Below, in pieces: positions 36,562 through 45,161 of a stretch of DNA of 64,000 nucleotides. The translations under genes were made by a program, and so were the position numbers. Each line of letters starts with the position of its first letter. Positions within the stretch are counted from its first letter, which is position 1. The notes under the pieces are model-generated. The model was not told the DNA's origin and did not search any database. It was given only the letters and a program-made list of their open reading frames with translations. Origin of the DNA: Micromonospora coerulea (GTDB taxonomy: Bacteria > Actinomycetota > Actinomycetes > Mycobacteriales > Micromonosporaceae); the NCBI RefSeq assembly GCF_016598485.1, contig NZ_JAEMUW010000006.1, positions 62,001-126,000 of the forward strand, read 5' to 3'.

Positions 36562-39500
36562 TCAGCAGGCCACCGCGCCCCCGGTCTCCGGCATCGGCGA
36601 CCGGGCCAGGGCGAGCAGACCGGGTGCGTCGTTGCGCAGCGCGAACGTGCGCACCTCGGCCAGCGGCGCGCCGGCCGCCACTGGATCACCCGCCCGGCCC
36701 AGCTCCGCCGCGGCCAGGGCGAGCGCCAGCAGGCGGTCGGTGACGTCCGGGATCCGGGCGTAGATCTCCGCGCCGGCCAGGTGCAGCTCACCGGCGCGGA
36801 GGTGGTCACCGTCGGCCGCCGCCAGCGCCCCGGTGACCGTCCGCAGCGCCGCCTCCGACCACGGCGTCCGGTGCTCCAGCCGGTCCAGCATCGCGCGGAC
36901 CCGCACCGCCGCGTCCCGGCCGGCCAGGGCCGCCGCGTACGCCGCCGCCGCCACCCACTCGCCGCTGGCCAGCGCCGGCACCGCCGACCAGGAATCGGCC
37001 AGCTCGTCGATCAGCGTCGCCGCCTCGGCGGCCCGGCCCTGCAGGGCCCGGCAGAGTGCGGCCATGCCCAGCATGGTCCAGTGCGGCCGGTGGAAGCCGC
37101 TGCGTCGGGCGCTGTCCAGCGCGGCCGCCACGTCGTCGCGGTGCCACGGCGGAAGCGCGGTGGTGCCCGCCGGCCCCGGGTCCCGCTGCGGTGGGGCCGG
37201 ACGGGGCGCCGGTGGGACCGGCCGGCCGCGCAGCACCAGCAGGCACGAGCGCAGCCCGCGCACCTGCATGTCCCAGCCGCCGGTCGGGGTGTCCACGAAC
37301 GCGTCCGCGGCCGCGAGCAGCCGGGTGAAGTCCCCGTCGAAGTAGGCCCGCATCGCCTCGCCCGAGTAGCTGGTGGTCAGCGTCTGCCCGCTGGCCGTCC
37401 GGGCCGGCGCCGCCGACAGCAGCGCGTCCGAACGCAACCAGTCGCCCTCCTCGCGGACCGCGTACGCGAGGTTCTGCATCGCCCGGGGCAGGGCCAGCAG
37501 CTGCTGCGCCCGGCTGAACTCCACGATCGCGTACAGCTCGTCCAGGCCGACCCGGTCGCCTGCCTGGTAGCGGGCGGTGGCCGCGGTGATCCGGGCGTTG
37601 GTCCGGGTCTCCGCCAGGCCCAACCGCTCGCCGATCTCGGCCGCCGTCTCGGCCGCGGCGACCGCCGCGTCGCGCTCGTAGTTGAGCATGTGCAGCCGGC
37701 CCAGCTCGGCGTGCGCGTCCGCCTTCTGGGCGCTGTCCGGCAGCGGCTCGAACAGCGCCACCGCCCGGTCGAGGCAGGCCACCGCCGCGCCCCGGTCGGC
37801 GCGCAGCCACGCCGCCTGGCCGAGCAGCGTCCAGGCCCGGGCGGCGCAGGCGTCGTCGCCGTGCGCGAGCAGCCGGTCGGCCAGCGTGTGCAGCTGCTCC
37901 GGGCCGCCACCGGAGAGGAAGGCGTTGCCGTCGCGGTAGAACGAGATCTCCGTGCTCAGCAGCTCCAGCTGGAGCCGGCCGACCGGGTCGCTGTCGTCGG
38001 CCAGGCCCAGGGCACGGCCCGCGTGGCTGGCCGCCGCGTCCAGGCCGTGCAGCGCGTACGCCCGGCGGGCCGCCCGGTGCAGCGCCGCGCGGGCCGGCCC
38101 GGCGTACCGCTGGGTGTCCATGGCCAGCGACCGGGCGATCTCGTGCGCCGCCCACCGGTGGTGCGCGAGGACCTCGGCCAGGTCGGTGTCCCGACTCTGG
38201 GACAGCGCGTCCAGCCAGTCGGCGGTCCGCTCGTGCCGGGCCACCCGCTCGGTGCGCGGCAGCCGCTGGTAGCAGACGTCCCGGACCAGCACGTGCCGGA
38301 ACCGGAACTCCGGCTGGCCGGCCATCGTGGACGCGGCCTGCTCGTGCACGAAGTCGCGCTGCTCCAACCGGCGCAGCGCCCGCTCGACCGACTCCACCGC
38401 CAGCCCCAGGGCGGCCGCCACCGCGCCCGGCCAGAACTGCACCCCCACCACCGAAGCGGCCAGCAGCACCGCCCGGTCCTTGGCGTCGAGCAGGTCCACC
38501 CGGTTGGCGATGACCGCGTGCACGCTCTCCGGCATCGGCAGGTCAAGGTGCTTCTCCAGCGACCAGCCGCGCCCCGACTGGCGCAGCGCGCCCTGCTCGA
38601 TGAGCATCCGGACGTACTCGTGGGCGTAGAGCGGGTTGCCGCCGGCCACCTCGACCAGCGGGCTGAGCATGTCGGCGGAGAAGGCCGCCTGGCCGAACAT
38701 GTGCGCGTACAGCGAGGCGATGCCGGTGTCCCGCAGCGGCGGCAGGGTGATGGTGACCGACCCGGTGATCGTCCCCGCCCAGCTCGGATCCCGGTCGACC
38801 AGCTCCGGGCGGGCCGTGCAGAGCAGCAGCAGCGGCACGTCCCGGGCGGCCGCGCCGAGCAGCTCCACGAAGCGCAGCATGGCGTCGTCGGCCCAGTGCA
38901 GGTCCTCGAAGACCAGCACGGTCGGCCGGCGGGCGGCCAGCGCCAGCAGGAACCGGCGCCACGCCGACTCGGCCTCCTCGGCGGGCAGGGTGGTGCCGGT
39001 CAGCCCGACCAGCGGGCGCAGCGCGTCCACGATCCGGTCCCGCTCCCCGGGGCCGACCAGCTCGGCCACCGCCGAGGCCAGCCGCTGCGCCGCGCTCGAC
39101 GCCGGGTCGGTGTCCAGGATGCCGGCCTCGGTCTTCACCACGTCGGCCAACGCGGCGAAGGTGACGTTCTCGCCGAACGGCGGGCACCGCCCGGTACGCC
39201 AGGTCAGCGGCTCGTCGGCCAGCCGCCCGGCGTGCCGGTACAGCTCGCGGACCAGCCGGCTCTTGCCGATGCCGGCCCGCCCGAAGACGGTCACCACCTG
39301 CGGCACCCGGTCCCGCAGCGACCGGTGCAGGGCGTTGACCAGCATGCCCAGCTCGTGCTCGCGGTCGATCAGCGGCGTGGTGTCCGGCTCCCGGTCGGTC
39401 GGCTGCCGGCGGACCGGGGACAGCGCCAGCCAGACCTCGGTCGGGGAGGAGCGCCCGCGCAGGGTGACCGGCGGCTGCTCGGAGTACCGGATCGCGTCCT

Positions 39501-40158
39501 TGGTCAACGCGTGGGTGGTGCCGCAGACCAGCACCCCGCCGGGCGGCGCCACCGACTGCATCCGGGACGCCGTGTTCACCACGTCGCCGGCCACGATGGC
39601 CTGCCCGCCGTCGCGGGCGGCGGCCACGTCGACCAGCGCCTCACCGGTCGCCACGCCCACCCGGAAGCGCAGCTCGTCGGCGCCGGTCGGGGCGAACCGG
39701 GTGAGCACCCGTTGCAGCTCCAGTCCGGCCCGTACGCAGCGCAGCGCGTCGGTCTCGGTGGCCACCGGTGCGCCGAAGAGCGCCATCACGGCGTCGCCGA
39801 TGTACTTCTCGACCACGCCGCCGTACTGCCCGACCACCCGCTTCGCCGCCGAGAAGAAGCCGGTCTGCATGCCGCGGACCTGCTCCGGGTCGGCCCGCTC
39901 GACGTACGGCGTGAAGTCGATCAGGTCGACGAAGAGCACGCTGACCCGGCGGCGGTCCTCCTGCGGTGCCGCGGCGGGTCGCTGCGCGCCCGTCCGGGGC
40001 ACCCCGCACGAGGTGCAGAACGTCACGTCGGCGGCGAGCGGACGCAGGCAGTGCGGGCAGACGGCGCCCAGCTCCGCGCCACAGCCACCGCAGAAGCGGT
40101 CGCCGTCGGCGGCGGTACGTCCACAACGGTCACACTGCGCGGAGATGACACCCTCCAC
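36562..40158 (-). CDS. Adenylate-cyclase / AAA-ATPase multidomain regulator
   Basis: 1198 residues. Two N-terminal zinc ribbons (CDRCG...CGGCG; CPHCL...CTSCG) precede a class III cyclase domain (about 70-245: LFVDLIDFTPYV with metal Asp, VEKYIGDAVMALFG with Lys and second Asp, GDVVNTASRM). Then comes an AAA domain (Walker A FGRAGIGKSR near 290; Walker B VLVFEDLHWADD) and a long TPR-like helical C-terminus. The Lys and Asp at purine-recognition positions favour ATP, thus cAMP. It resembles LuxR-type STAND proteins without an HTH. It ends 7 bp from plsC (convergent). Confidence 0.88.
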   Translation of the reverse strand: MEGVISAQCDRCGRTAADGDRFCGGCGAELGAVCPHCLRPLAADVTFCTSCGVPRTGAQRPAAAPQEDRRRVSVLFVDLIDFTPYVERADPEQVRGMQTGFFSAAKRVVGQYGGVVEKYIGDAVMALFGAPVATETDALRCVRAGLELQRVLTRFAPTGADELRFRVGVATGEALVDVAAARDGGQAIVAGDVVNTASRMQSVAPPGGVLVCGTTHALTKDAIRYSEQPPVTLRGRSSPTEVWLALSPVRRQPTDREPDTTPLIDREHELGMLVNALHRSLRDRVPQVVTVFGRAGIGKSRLVRELYRHAGRLADEPLTWRTGRCPPFGENVTFAALADVVKTEAGILDTDPASSAAQRLASAVAELVGPGERDRIVDALRPLVGLTGTTLPAEEAESAWRRFLLALAARRPTVLVFEDLHWADDAMLRFVELLGAAARDVPLLLLCTARPELVDRDPSWAGTITGSVTITLPPLRDTGIASLYAHMFGQAAFSADMLSPLVEVAGGNPLYAHEYVRMLIEQGALRQSGRGWSLEKHLDLPMPESVHAVIANRVDLLDAKDRAVLLAASVVGVQFWPGAVAAALGLAVESVERALRRLEQRDFVHEQAASTMAGQPEFRFRHVLVRDVCYQRLPRTERVARHERTADWLDALSQSRDTDLAEVLAHHRWAAHEIARSLAMDTQRYAGPARAALHRAARRAYALHGLDAAASHAGRALGLADDSDPVGRLQLELLSTEISFYRDGNAFLSGGGPEQLHTLADRLLAHGDDACAARAWTLLGQAAWLRADRGAAVACLDRAVALFEPLPDSAQKADAHAELGRLHMLNYERDAAVAAAETAAEIGERLGLAETRTNARITAATARYQAGDRVGLDELYAIVEFSRAQQLLALPRAMQNLAYAVREEGDWLRSDALLSAAPARTASGQTLTTSYSGEAMRAYFDGDFTRLLAAADAFVDTPTGGWDMQVRGLRSCLLVLRGRPVPPAPRPAPPQRDPGPAGTTALPPWHRDDVAAALDSARRSGFHRPHWTMLGMAALCRALQGRAAEAATLIDELADSWSAVPALASGEWVAAAAYAAALAGRDAAVRVRAMLDRLEHRTPWSEAALRTVTGALAAADGDHLRAGELHLAGAEIYARIPDVTDRLLALALAAAELGRAGDPVAAGAPLAEVRTFALRNDAPGLLALARSPMPETGGAVAC

Positions 40159-40336
40159 TGGCGAATCTGCCGGCCGGCTCGCGGCCGGGCGCCGCGCCCC
40201 CCGCGGCGTCCACCGTGAGTATCACCGTTGGCGGCGGTGTCGGGTACCGGGCTGTTGGCTTGTGGACAGTCACCGGGCGGTGTCAGCGGCTACATTCGGG
40301 CAGCCGAATGCCGACCGCGATCAAGGGGGATACGCC

Positions 40337-40549
40337 ATGGTGTACGTGAAGCTGGAGAGCGACTGGACCGACGCGGACGGCGTCAACCACTCGGCGGGCG
40401 AGTCGGTCGACGTGGACGCCGCCACGCTGGCCGTGCTGCAGGCCGAGGGGATCGTCAGCGAGGGGTCCGGCGGCGGCAAGGACACCACCGACTGGGCCGG
40501 CCCGGGCAGCACCACCGCCTGGGCGGGGCCGGGCAGCGCCGGCGTCTGA
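40337..40549 (+). CDS. Small hypothetical protein with C-terminal WAGPGS repeat
   Basis: 70 residues. The N-terminal 40 (MVYVKLESDWTDADG ... AATLAVLQAEGIV) look folded. The tail contains two imperfect copies of T-x-W-A-G-P-G-S (DWAGPGSTT, AWAGPGSA). AAGGGGG precedes the ATG at 40337. It diverges from the cyclase gene across about 180 bp. No family is recognised; the tail could be a binding tag. Confidence 0.6.
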   Translation: MVYVKLESDWTDADGVNHSAGESVDVDAATLAVLQAEGIVSEGSGGGKDTTDWAGPGSTTAWAGPGSAGV

Positions 40550-40561
40550 GGCCGGCGCCGA

Positions 40562-40598
40562 CGAGGGGCCGGGGTGGCGTCGCCGCCCCGGCCCCTCG
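40562..40598. terminator. Bidirectional terminator
   Basis: Perfect 13-bp stem (40562-40574 with 40586-40598), with further pairing GGCG/CGCC inside the loop, between the small gene and the convergent Crp-type gene. Confidence 0.85.
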
Positions 40599-40605
40599 CG
40601 TACGC

Positions 40606-41298
40606 TCAGCGGTCGTTCATGCCGGCGCGGCGGCGCAGCGCGGCCACGTCGGTCACCACGATCCGGCGTCCCTCGGTACGCAGCCAGCCGCGGCTGGCGA
40701 ACGAGCCGATCGCCTGGTTGACGCTCTGCCGGGAACCGCCGGCCATCTCGGCGAGCTGGCTCTGGTTCAGCTCGATGGTGATCATCGGAGCCTGGCTCTC
40801 GCCGGCCAGCCGGACCAGCGTCTTGGCCACCCGGCCCGGCAGGTCGAGGAAGACATGGTCGGCGTTCTGCTCGGTGAGCCGGCGGATCAGCCCGCCCAGC
40901 GAGCGCATCACCGCGTCCAGGATCCGCGGGTTGGAGTGCACCAGCTCCATGAACGCCGGGCGGGACAGTGCCAGCGCGGTGCAGTCCTCGATCGCCTCGG
41001 CGGAGGCCGACCGGGTGGAGGCGTCGAGCAGGGAGACCTCGCCCAGCACGTCCGGCGGACGGATCACCGACAGCACCGCCCGCTCCCCGGTCGGCGCGGT
41101 GCGGAACACGGCCACCGCGCCCCGGCGCAGCACGATCAGCGACTCGCCCGGGTCGTTCTCCACGAACAGCAGCTGACCCTTGCGGTAGGTGCGCGGCACC
41201 GCCGCGGCGATGACCCGCTGCCGCACCTCCGGCTCCAGCCCGGCGAACATCTCCACGCCCGTGAGCGCGTCACCCGGCTCCGGCAGGCGAACCTCCAC
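40606..41298 (-). CDS. Crp/Fnr-family transcriptional regulator
   Basis: 230 residues: an N-terminal cyclic-nucleotide-binding beta-roll (about 15-125; GESLIVLRRGAVAVFR, VLGEVSLLD, STRSASAEA), a dimer helix, and a C-terminal HTH_Crp (LNQSQLAEMAGGSRQSVNQAI). The phosphate-binding pattern GE-x-L is followed by RS, compatible with cAMP binding. GGGGAGGGG precedes the GTG. Lying next to the cyclase-domain gene, it is a plausible but unproven cAMP receptor. Confidence 0.9.
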   Translation of the reverse strand: MEVRLPEPGDALTGVEMFAGLEPEVRQRVIAAAVPRTYRKGQLLFVENDPGESLIVLRRGAVAVFRTAPTGERAVLSVIRPPDVLGEVSLLDASTRSASAEAIEDCTALALSRPAFMELVHSNPRILDAVMRSLGGLIRRLTEQNADHVFLDLPGRVAKTLVRLAGESQAPMITIELNQSQLAEMAGGSRQSVNQAIGSFASRGWLRTEGRRIVVTDVAALRRRAGMNDR

Positions 41299-41545
41299 GG
41301 CCCAACCCCTCCCCGGTCAAGGACCACAACTCGCAGCCGGGTGAACCTGACAGCCCCCGGTACGAGGTTCTGAACCGGTTCGGCGTCCGGTAGCGGTACA
41401 CATCAGATCATGACGGTCCGGTCGCTTGCTGTACACCCCTGGAAACACTTCCGTGACCCTGCCGAGCTGCGCCGCAGTGGTGGCGGTGACCTGGTCCGGT
41501 GCCCCGCCGGGCGGTCCGTCGCGACGGTGGGCGAGGATGGCGGGG

Positions 41546-42040
41546 ATGGTCTACCGCTATTTCTACGACTGTGAGTTCATCGAGGACGGCCGGATCGTCG
41601 ACCTCGTGTCGATCGGCGTCGTCGACGAGTACGGCCGCGAGTTCTACGCGGTCTCCACCGAGTTCGACGACTCCCGCGCCGTGCCCTGGGTCCGCCGCAA
41701 CGTCCTGGACAAGCTCCCCTCGCCGGCCGACCGGGCCTGGCGGTCGCGGGAGCGGATCCGCGACGACCTCTACGAGTTCCTGATGGAGCCGGTCCGGGAC
41801 CGGCCGGGGGAGCAGTTGGAGCTCTGGGCGTGGTACGCGGCGTACGACCACGTGGTGCTCGCCCAGCTCTGGGGCGCCATGCCGGCGCTGCCCCGGGAGA
41901 TCCCCCGGTTCACCAAGGAGCTGCGCCAGCTCTGGGACGACCGGGGCCGTCCGAAGCTGCCGGACGCCGAGGCGGACCGGCACGACGCCCTGGTCGACGC
42001 CCGGCACAACCTGGCCCGCTGGCGGGCGATGATCCGGTGA
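41546..42040 (+). CDS. Polyadenylate-specific 3'-exoribonuclease AS
   Basis: 164 residues, orthologous to mycobacterial Rv2179c, a DEDDh-fold 3'-5' exoribonuclease acting on A-tailed RNA. Motifs: RYFYDCEFIEDG (Asp/Glu), AWYAAYDH, and RHDALVDARHNL (His/Asp). The ATG at 41546 gives the family start MVYRYFYD; ATG 41537 is an alternative. Its position before aroG and the kinase follows the mycobacterial order. The 250 bp upstream (41299-41545) show no other gene. Confidence 0.9.
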   Translation: MVYRYFYDCEFIEDGRIVDLVSIGVVDEYGREFYAVSTEFDDSRAVPWVRRNVLDKLPSPADRAWRSRERIRDDLYEFLMEPVRDRPGEQLELWAWYAAYDHVVLAQLWGAMPALPREIPRFTKELRQLWDDRGRPKLPDAEADRHDALVDARHNLARWRAMIR

Positions 42041-42127
42041 TCTGTCCGAAAGGTGCCCTCGCGTAGGTTTGGCCGGTTCTGCCCCGGGCACGGTTCGGCA
42101 TCGGAGCCGATCCGAGGGAGTGTCGCC

Positions 42128-42631
42128 ATGAGCAAGGAACCGACCACCGTCGATGACGCCCGAGGGCGGGTCACCGAGCTGATCCGGGATGCCCGGATCT
42201 GCCTGCTGACCACGAGCGCGGTGGACGGCCGGCTGGTCAGCCGGCCGATGAGCCTGCAGGCCGCCGAGTTCGACGGGGACCTTTGGTTCTTCGCGTACGC
42301 CGACTCCGCCAAGGTCCGGCAGATCCGGGTGAATCCGCAGGTCAACATCGGGTTCTCCGACCAGCGGCACCACGCCTGGGTCTCGGTGGCCGGTACCGCC
42401 CAGGAGGGCTGGGACCGCGCCCGCGCCGAGCAGGTGTGGAATCCGCTGCTGAAGACCTGGTTCCCGGACGGGCTGGACACCCCCGGCATCACGCTGATCA
42501 AGGTGCACGCCAGCTCGGCCGAGTACTGGGACTCGCCGGGCAGCACGGTGGTCAACCTGCTCGGCGTCGCCAAGGCGACGGTGACCGGGCGGCCGCCGAA
42601 GGCGGGGGAGAACCACGAGGTCAGCTACTGA
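42128..42631 (+). CDS. Pyridoxamine 5'-phosphate oxidase-fold (general stress 26-like) protein
   Basis: 167 residues of the split-barrel flavin/F420-binding fold (ICLLTTSAVDGRLVSRPM, LWFFAYADSAKVRQI, VNIGFSD, WVSVAGTA). Members of this GS26 subgroup bind FMN or F420 or are stress proteins; a reductase role is likely but the substrate is unknown. It is a stand-alone gene 87 bp after the exoribonuclease. Confidence 0.8.
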   Translation: MSKEPTTVDDARGRVTELIRDARICLLTTSAVDGRLVSRPMSLQAAEFDGDLWFFAYADSAKVRQIRVNPQVNIGFSDQRHHAWVSVAGTAQEGWDRARAEQVWNPLLKTWFPDGLDTPGITLIKVHASSAEYWDSPGSTVVNLLGVAKATVTGRPPKAGENHEVSY

Positions 42632-42810
42632 CCGGTAGCCCCGTCCGGCGGTCGGAACGGGCCGGGGCGCGGTGTCGGCGCACCCCCACGCCGACTACAG
42701 TGCGCACTGACGGCCCGCCCCGGGCCGGCAACGGCGCCGATGGTCTGATCTGACACATATCCTGGGGCTTATCCGGGCTTCACCTGATGCTCCAGGAGGA
42801 TGAGCAGATC

Positions 42811-43839
42811 ATGCGTATCGGCGTGCTCACCGGCGGCGGCGACTGCCCAGGTCTCAACGCGGTAATCCGGGCGGTGGTCCGCAAGGGCGTCGCCACCTAC
42901 AGTCACGAGTTCGTGGGCTTCCGGGACGGCTGGAAGGGCCCGCTCGAGGGCCTGTCCAGGCCGTTGGGCATCGCGGAGGTGCGCGGGATCCTGCCGCGCG
43001 GCGGCACCATCCTCGGCTCGTCCCGGACCAACCCGTTCAAGATCGAGAACGGCGTCGAGCGGATCAAGGAGAACCTCGCCGCGCAGGGCGTGGACGCGTT
43101 GATCGCGATCGGCGGCGAGGACACCCTCGGCGTCGCCACCAAGCTGCACGAGCTGGGTGTGCACGTGGTCGGCGTGCCGAAGACCATCGACAACGACCTC
43201 GGCGCCACCGACTACACCTTCGGCTTCGACACCGCCGTCAACATCGCCATGGAGGCGATCGACCGGCTGCACACCACGGCGGAGAGCCACCACCGCACCC
43301 TGGTCGTCGAGGTGATGGGCCGGCACGCCGGCTGGATCGCCCTGCACGCCGGCCTGGCCGGTGGCGCCAACGTGATCCTGCTGCCCGAGCGGCAGTTCGA
43401 CGTCGAGCAGGTCGCCGGCTACGTCGAGAAGCGCTTCCAGCACCAGTACGCCCCGATCGTCGTGGTCGCCGAGGGTGCCCAGCCGCTGGACGGCCAGATG
43501 GTCCTGCACAACCAGGAGCTCGACTCGTTCGGCCACGTCCGCCTCGGCGGCATCGGCCAGTGGCTCGCCGAGCAGCTGGAGGCGAAGACCGGCAAGGAGG
43601 CCCGCACGGTCGTGCTCGGCCACATCCAGCGCGGCGGCACCCCGACCGCGTTCGACCGGGTGCTCGCCACCCGGCTGGGCCTGCAGGCCATCGACGCGGT
43701 GCACGAGGGCGACTGGGGCAAGATGGTCGCCATGCAGAGCACGGACATCGTCCGGGTCCCCCTCGCCGAGGCCACCCGCGAGCTGAAGACCGTGCCGCTG
43801 GAGCGGTACGCCGAGGCCGAGGTCTTCTTCGGCAGCTGA
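42811..43839 (+). CDS. pfp: Phosphofructokinase, PPi-type by active-site residues
   Basis: 342 residues catalysing fructose-6-phosphate to fructose-1,6-bisphosphate. Family motifs GGGDCPGLNAVIR, PKTIDNDL, MGRHAGWIA and GHIQRGG are intact. At the two donor-selecting positions (E. coli numbering happens to coincide) it has Asp104 (GGE-D104-T) and Lys124 (P-K124-TIDND), the pyrophosphate-type pair; ATP enzymes have Gly104/Gly124. The ATG at 42811 is chosen for AGGAGG 11 nt upstream; ATG 42787 precedes the RBS. proC follows after 72 bp. Confidence 0.88.
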   Translation: MRIGVLTGGGDCPGLNAVIRAVVRKGVATYSHEFVGFRDGWKGPLEGLSRPLGIAEVRGILPRGGTILGSSRTNPFKIENGVERIKENLAAQGVDALIAIGGEDTLGVATKLHELGVHVVGVPKTIDNDLGATDYTFGFDTAVNIAMEAIDRLHTTAESHHRTLVVEVMGRHAGWIALHAGLAGGANVILLPERQFDVEQVAGYVEKRFQHQYAPIVVVAEGAQPLDGQMVLHNQELDSFGHVRLGGIGQWLAEQLEAKTGKEARTVVLGHIQRGGTPTAFDRVLATRLGLQAIDAVHEGDWGKMVAMQSTDIVRVPLAEATRELKTVPLERYAEAEVFFGS

Positions 43840-43911
43840 TCGACGGCCCGTGGCGCGGTGGCCCGCAGGGGACCGCCGCGTCACGGCTTCGACCGAGAGG
43901 GGTACGGCGTC

Positions 43912-44730
43912 ATGGCATCCGGGGTGCACACGGTCGCGGTGATCGGGGCGGGCAAGATCGGCGAGCTGATGCTCTCCGGGCTGCTCCGCTCGGGTTGGCC
44001 GGTGGAGCGGCTGCTCGCCACGGCCCGGCGGCCCAGCCGCGCCGAGGAGCTGACCGCCCGGTACGGCGTCCGGGTGGTGGACAACCTCACCGCGGTGGAC
44101 GAGGCGGAGGTGCTCGCCATCTCGGTCAAGCCGCAGGACGCCGGTGCCCTGCTCGACGAGATCGGCGCCAAGGTCCCGGCCGACAAGCTGGTGATCTCGC
44201 TCTGCGCCGGCCTGCCCACCACCTTCTTCAACCGCCGGCTGCCCGAGGGCACCCCGGTGGTCCGGGTGATGACCAACACCCCGGCCCTGGTCGACCAGGC
44301 GATGAGCGCCATCTCGGCCGGCGCCCACGCCACCGGCGAGCACCTGGCGCTCGCCGAGGAGATGTTCTCCCCGCTCGGCGCGACCGTGCGGGTGCCGGAG
44401 TCCCAGCAGGACGCGGTGACCGCGCTCTCCGGCTCCGGCCCGGCCTACTTCTACCTGCTGGTCGAGGCCATGATCGACGCCGGCATCCTGCTCGGCCTGC
44501 CCCGCCAGGTGGCACACGAGCTGATCGTGCAGACCGCGATCGGCTCGGCGGTGATGCTGCGCGACTCCGGCGAACACCCGGTCAAGCTCCGCGAGGCGGT
44601 CACCTCGCCGGCCGGCACCACCATCTCCGCGATCCGCGAGCTGGAGAACCACGGCGTCCGCGCGGCCATGCTGGCCGCCCTGGAAGCCGCCCGCGACCGC
44701 GCCCGCGAGCTCGCGGCCCAGGCGGACTGA
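43912..44730 (+). CDS. proC: Pyrroline-5-carboxylate reductase
   Basis: Last step of proline synthesis, NAD(P)H-dependent. 272 residues: VAVIGAGKIGELML (Rossmann), ISVKPQD, RVMTNTPALV, SGSGPAYFYLLVEAMIDAG and TSPAGTTISAIRELE, the C-terminal signature. GAGAGGGG precedes the ATG. It is downstream of the phosphofructokinase gene on the same strand with 72 bp between, so possibly separate. Confidence 0.95.
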   Translation: MASGVHTVAVIGAGKIGELMLSGLLRSGWPVERLLATARRPSRAEELTARYGVRVVDNLTAVDEAEVLAISVKPQDAGALLDEIGAKVPADKLVISLCAGLPTTFFNRRLPEGTPVVRVMTNTPALVDQAMSAISAGAHATGEHLALAEEMFSPLGATVRVPESQQDAVTALSGSGPAYFYLLVEAMIDAGILLGLPRQVAHELIVQTAIGSAVMLRDSGEHPVKLREAVTSPAGTTISAIRELENHGVRAAMLAALEAARDRARELAAQAD

Positions 44731-44776
44731 CGTCGCCCGACCGCCCGCCGGGCGGGCCGTGCCGCATACTGGCCGC

Positions 44777-45127
44777 GTGTTCACTCTCGCCCAGGCGCGT
44801 CATCTGGTGGCCACCTTTCGCCCGCGCGTCGACGAGCTGATCCGGCTCCGGGCCGACCTGGCCGAGCTGCGGGTCGACCTGGCCGACCACGGGGTGAGCG
44901 TGCTCGGCGGGCTGGCCGAGGTCAAGGCTCTCGAGGCCCGGCTGCACGCCATCGTGGACGAGCTCCACACCCACGAGATCCAGGTCAAGGGCATCGCGCC
45001 GGTGCTGTTGGACTTCCCCGGCGAGCGCGACGGCCGCCAGGTGCTCTGGTGCTGGCTGGAGGGCGACTCCGACGTGCGCTGGTACCACCGGCTGGAGTGC
45101 GGCTTCGCCGGCCGCCGCCCGGTCTGA
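44777..45127 (+). CDS. DUF2203 family protein
   Basis: 116 residues matching DUF2203: a helical start (FTLAQARHLVATFRPRVDELI), an amphipathic coiled-coil middle, and the conserved end VKGIAPVLLDFPGERDGR-x-VLWCWLEGDxDVRWYH. Function is unknown. The GTG at 44777 is preceded by CATACT ending 6 nt upstream (possible leaderless -10). Confidence 0.8.
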   Translation: MFTLAQARHLVATFRPRVDELIRLRADLAELRVDLADHGVSVLGGLAEVKALEARLHAIVDELHTHEIQVKGIAPVLLDFPGERDGRQVLWCWLEGDSDVRWYHRLECGFAGRRPV

Positions 45128-45161
45128 GCGGACGACGAGGCGGCGCACCGCCGGGTCGGCG

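Noticed and set aside
36781..40218. An open frame of over 1100 codons on the plus strand
   Set aside because: It is antisense to the cyclase-ATPase gene, with low-complexity Arg/Gly/Pro/Val-rich sequence and no recognisable domain.
44741..44757. CCGCCC-GCC-GGGCGG hairpin after proC as terminator
   Set aside because: Only a 6-bp stem with a 3-nt loop, not distinguishable from chance in such GC-rich DNA.
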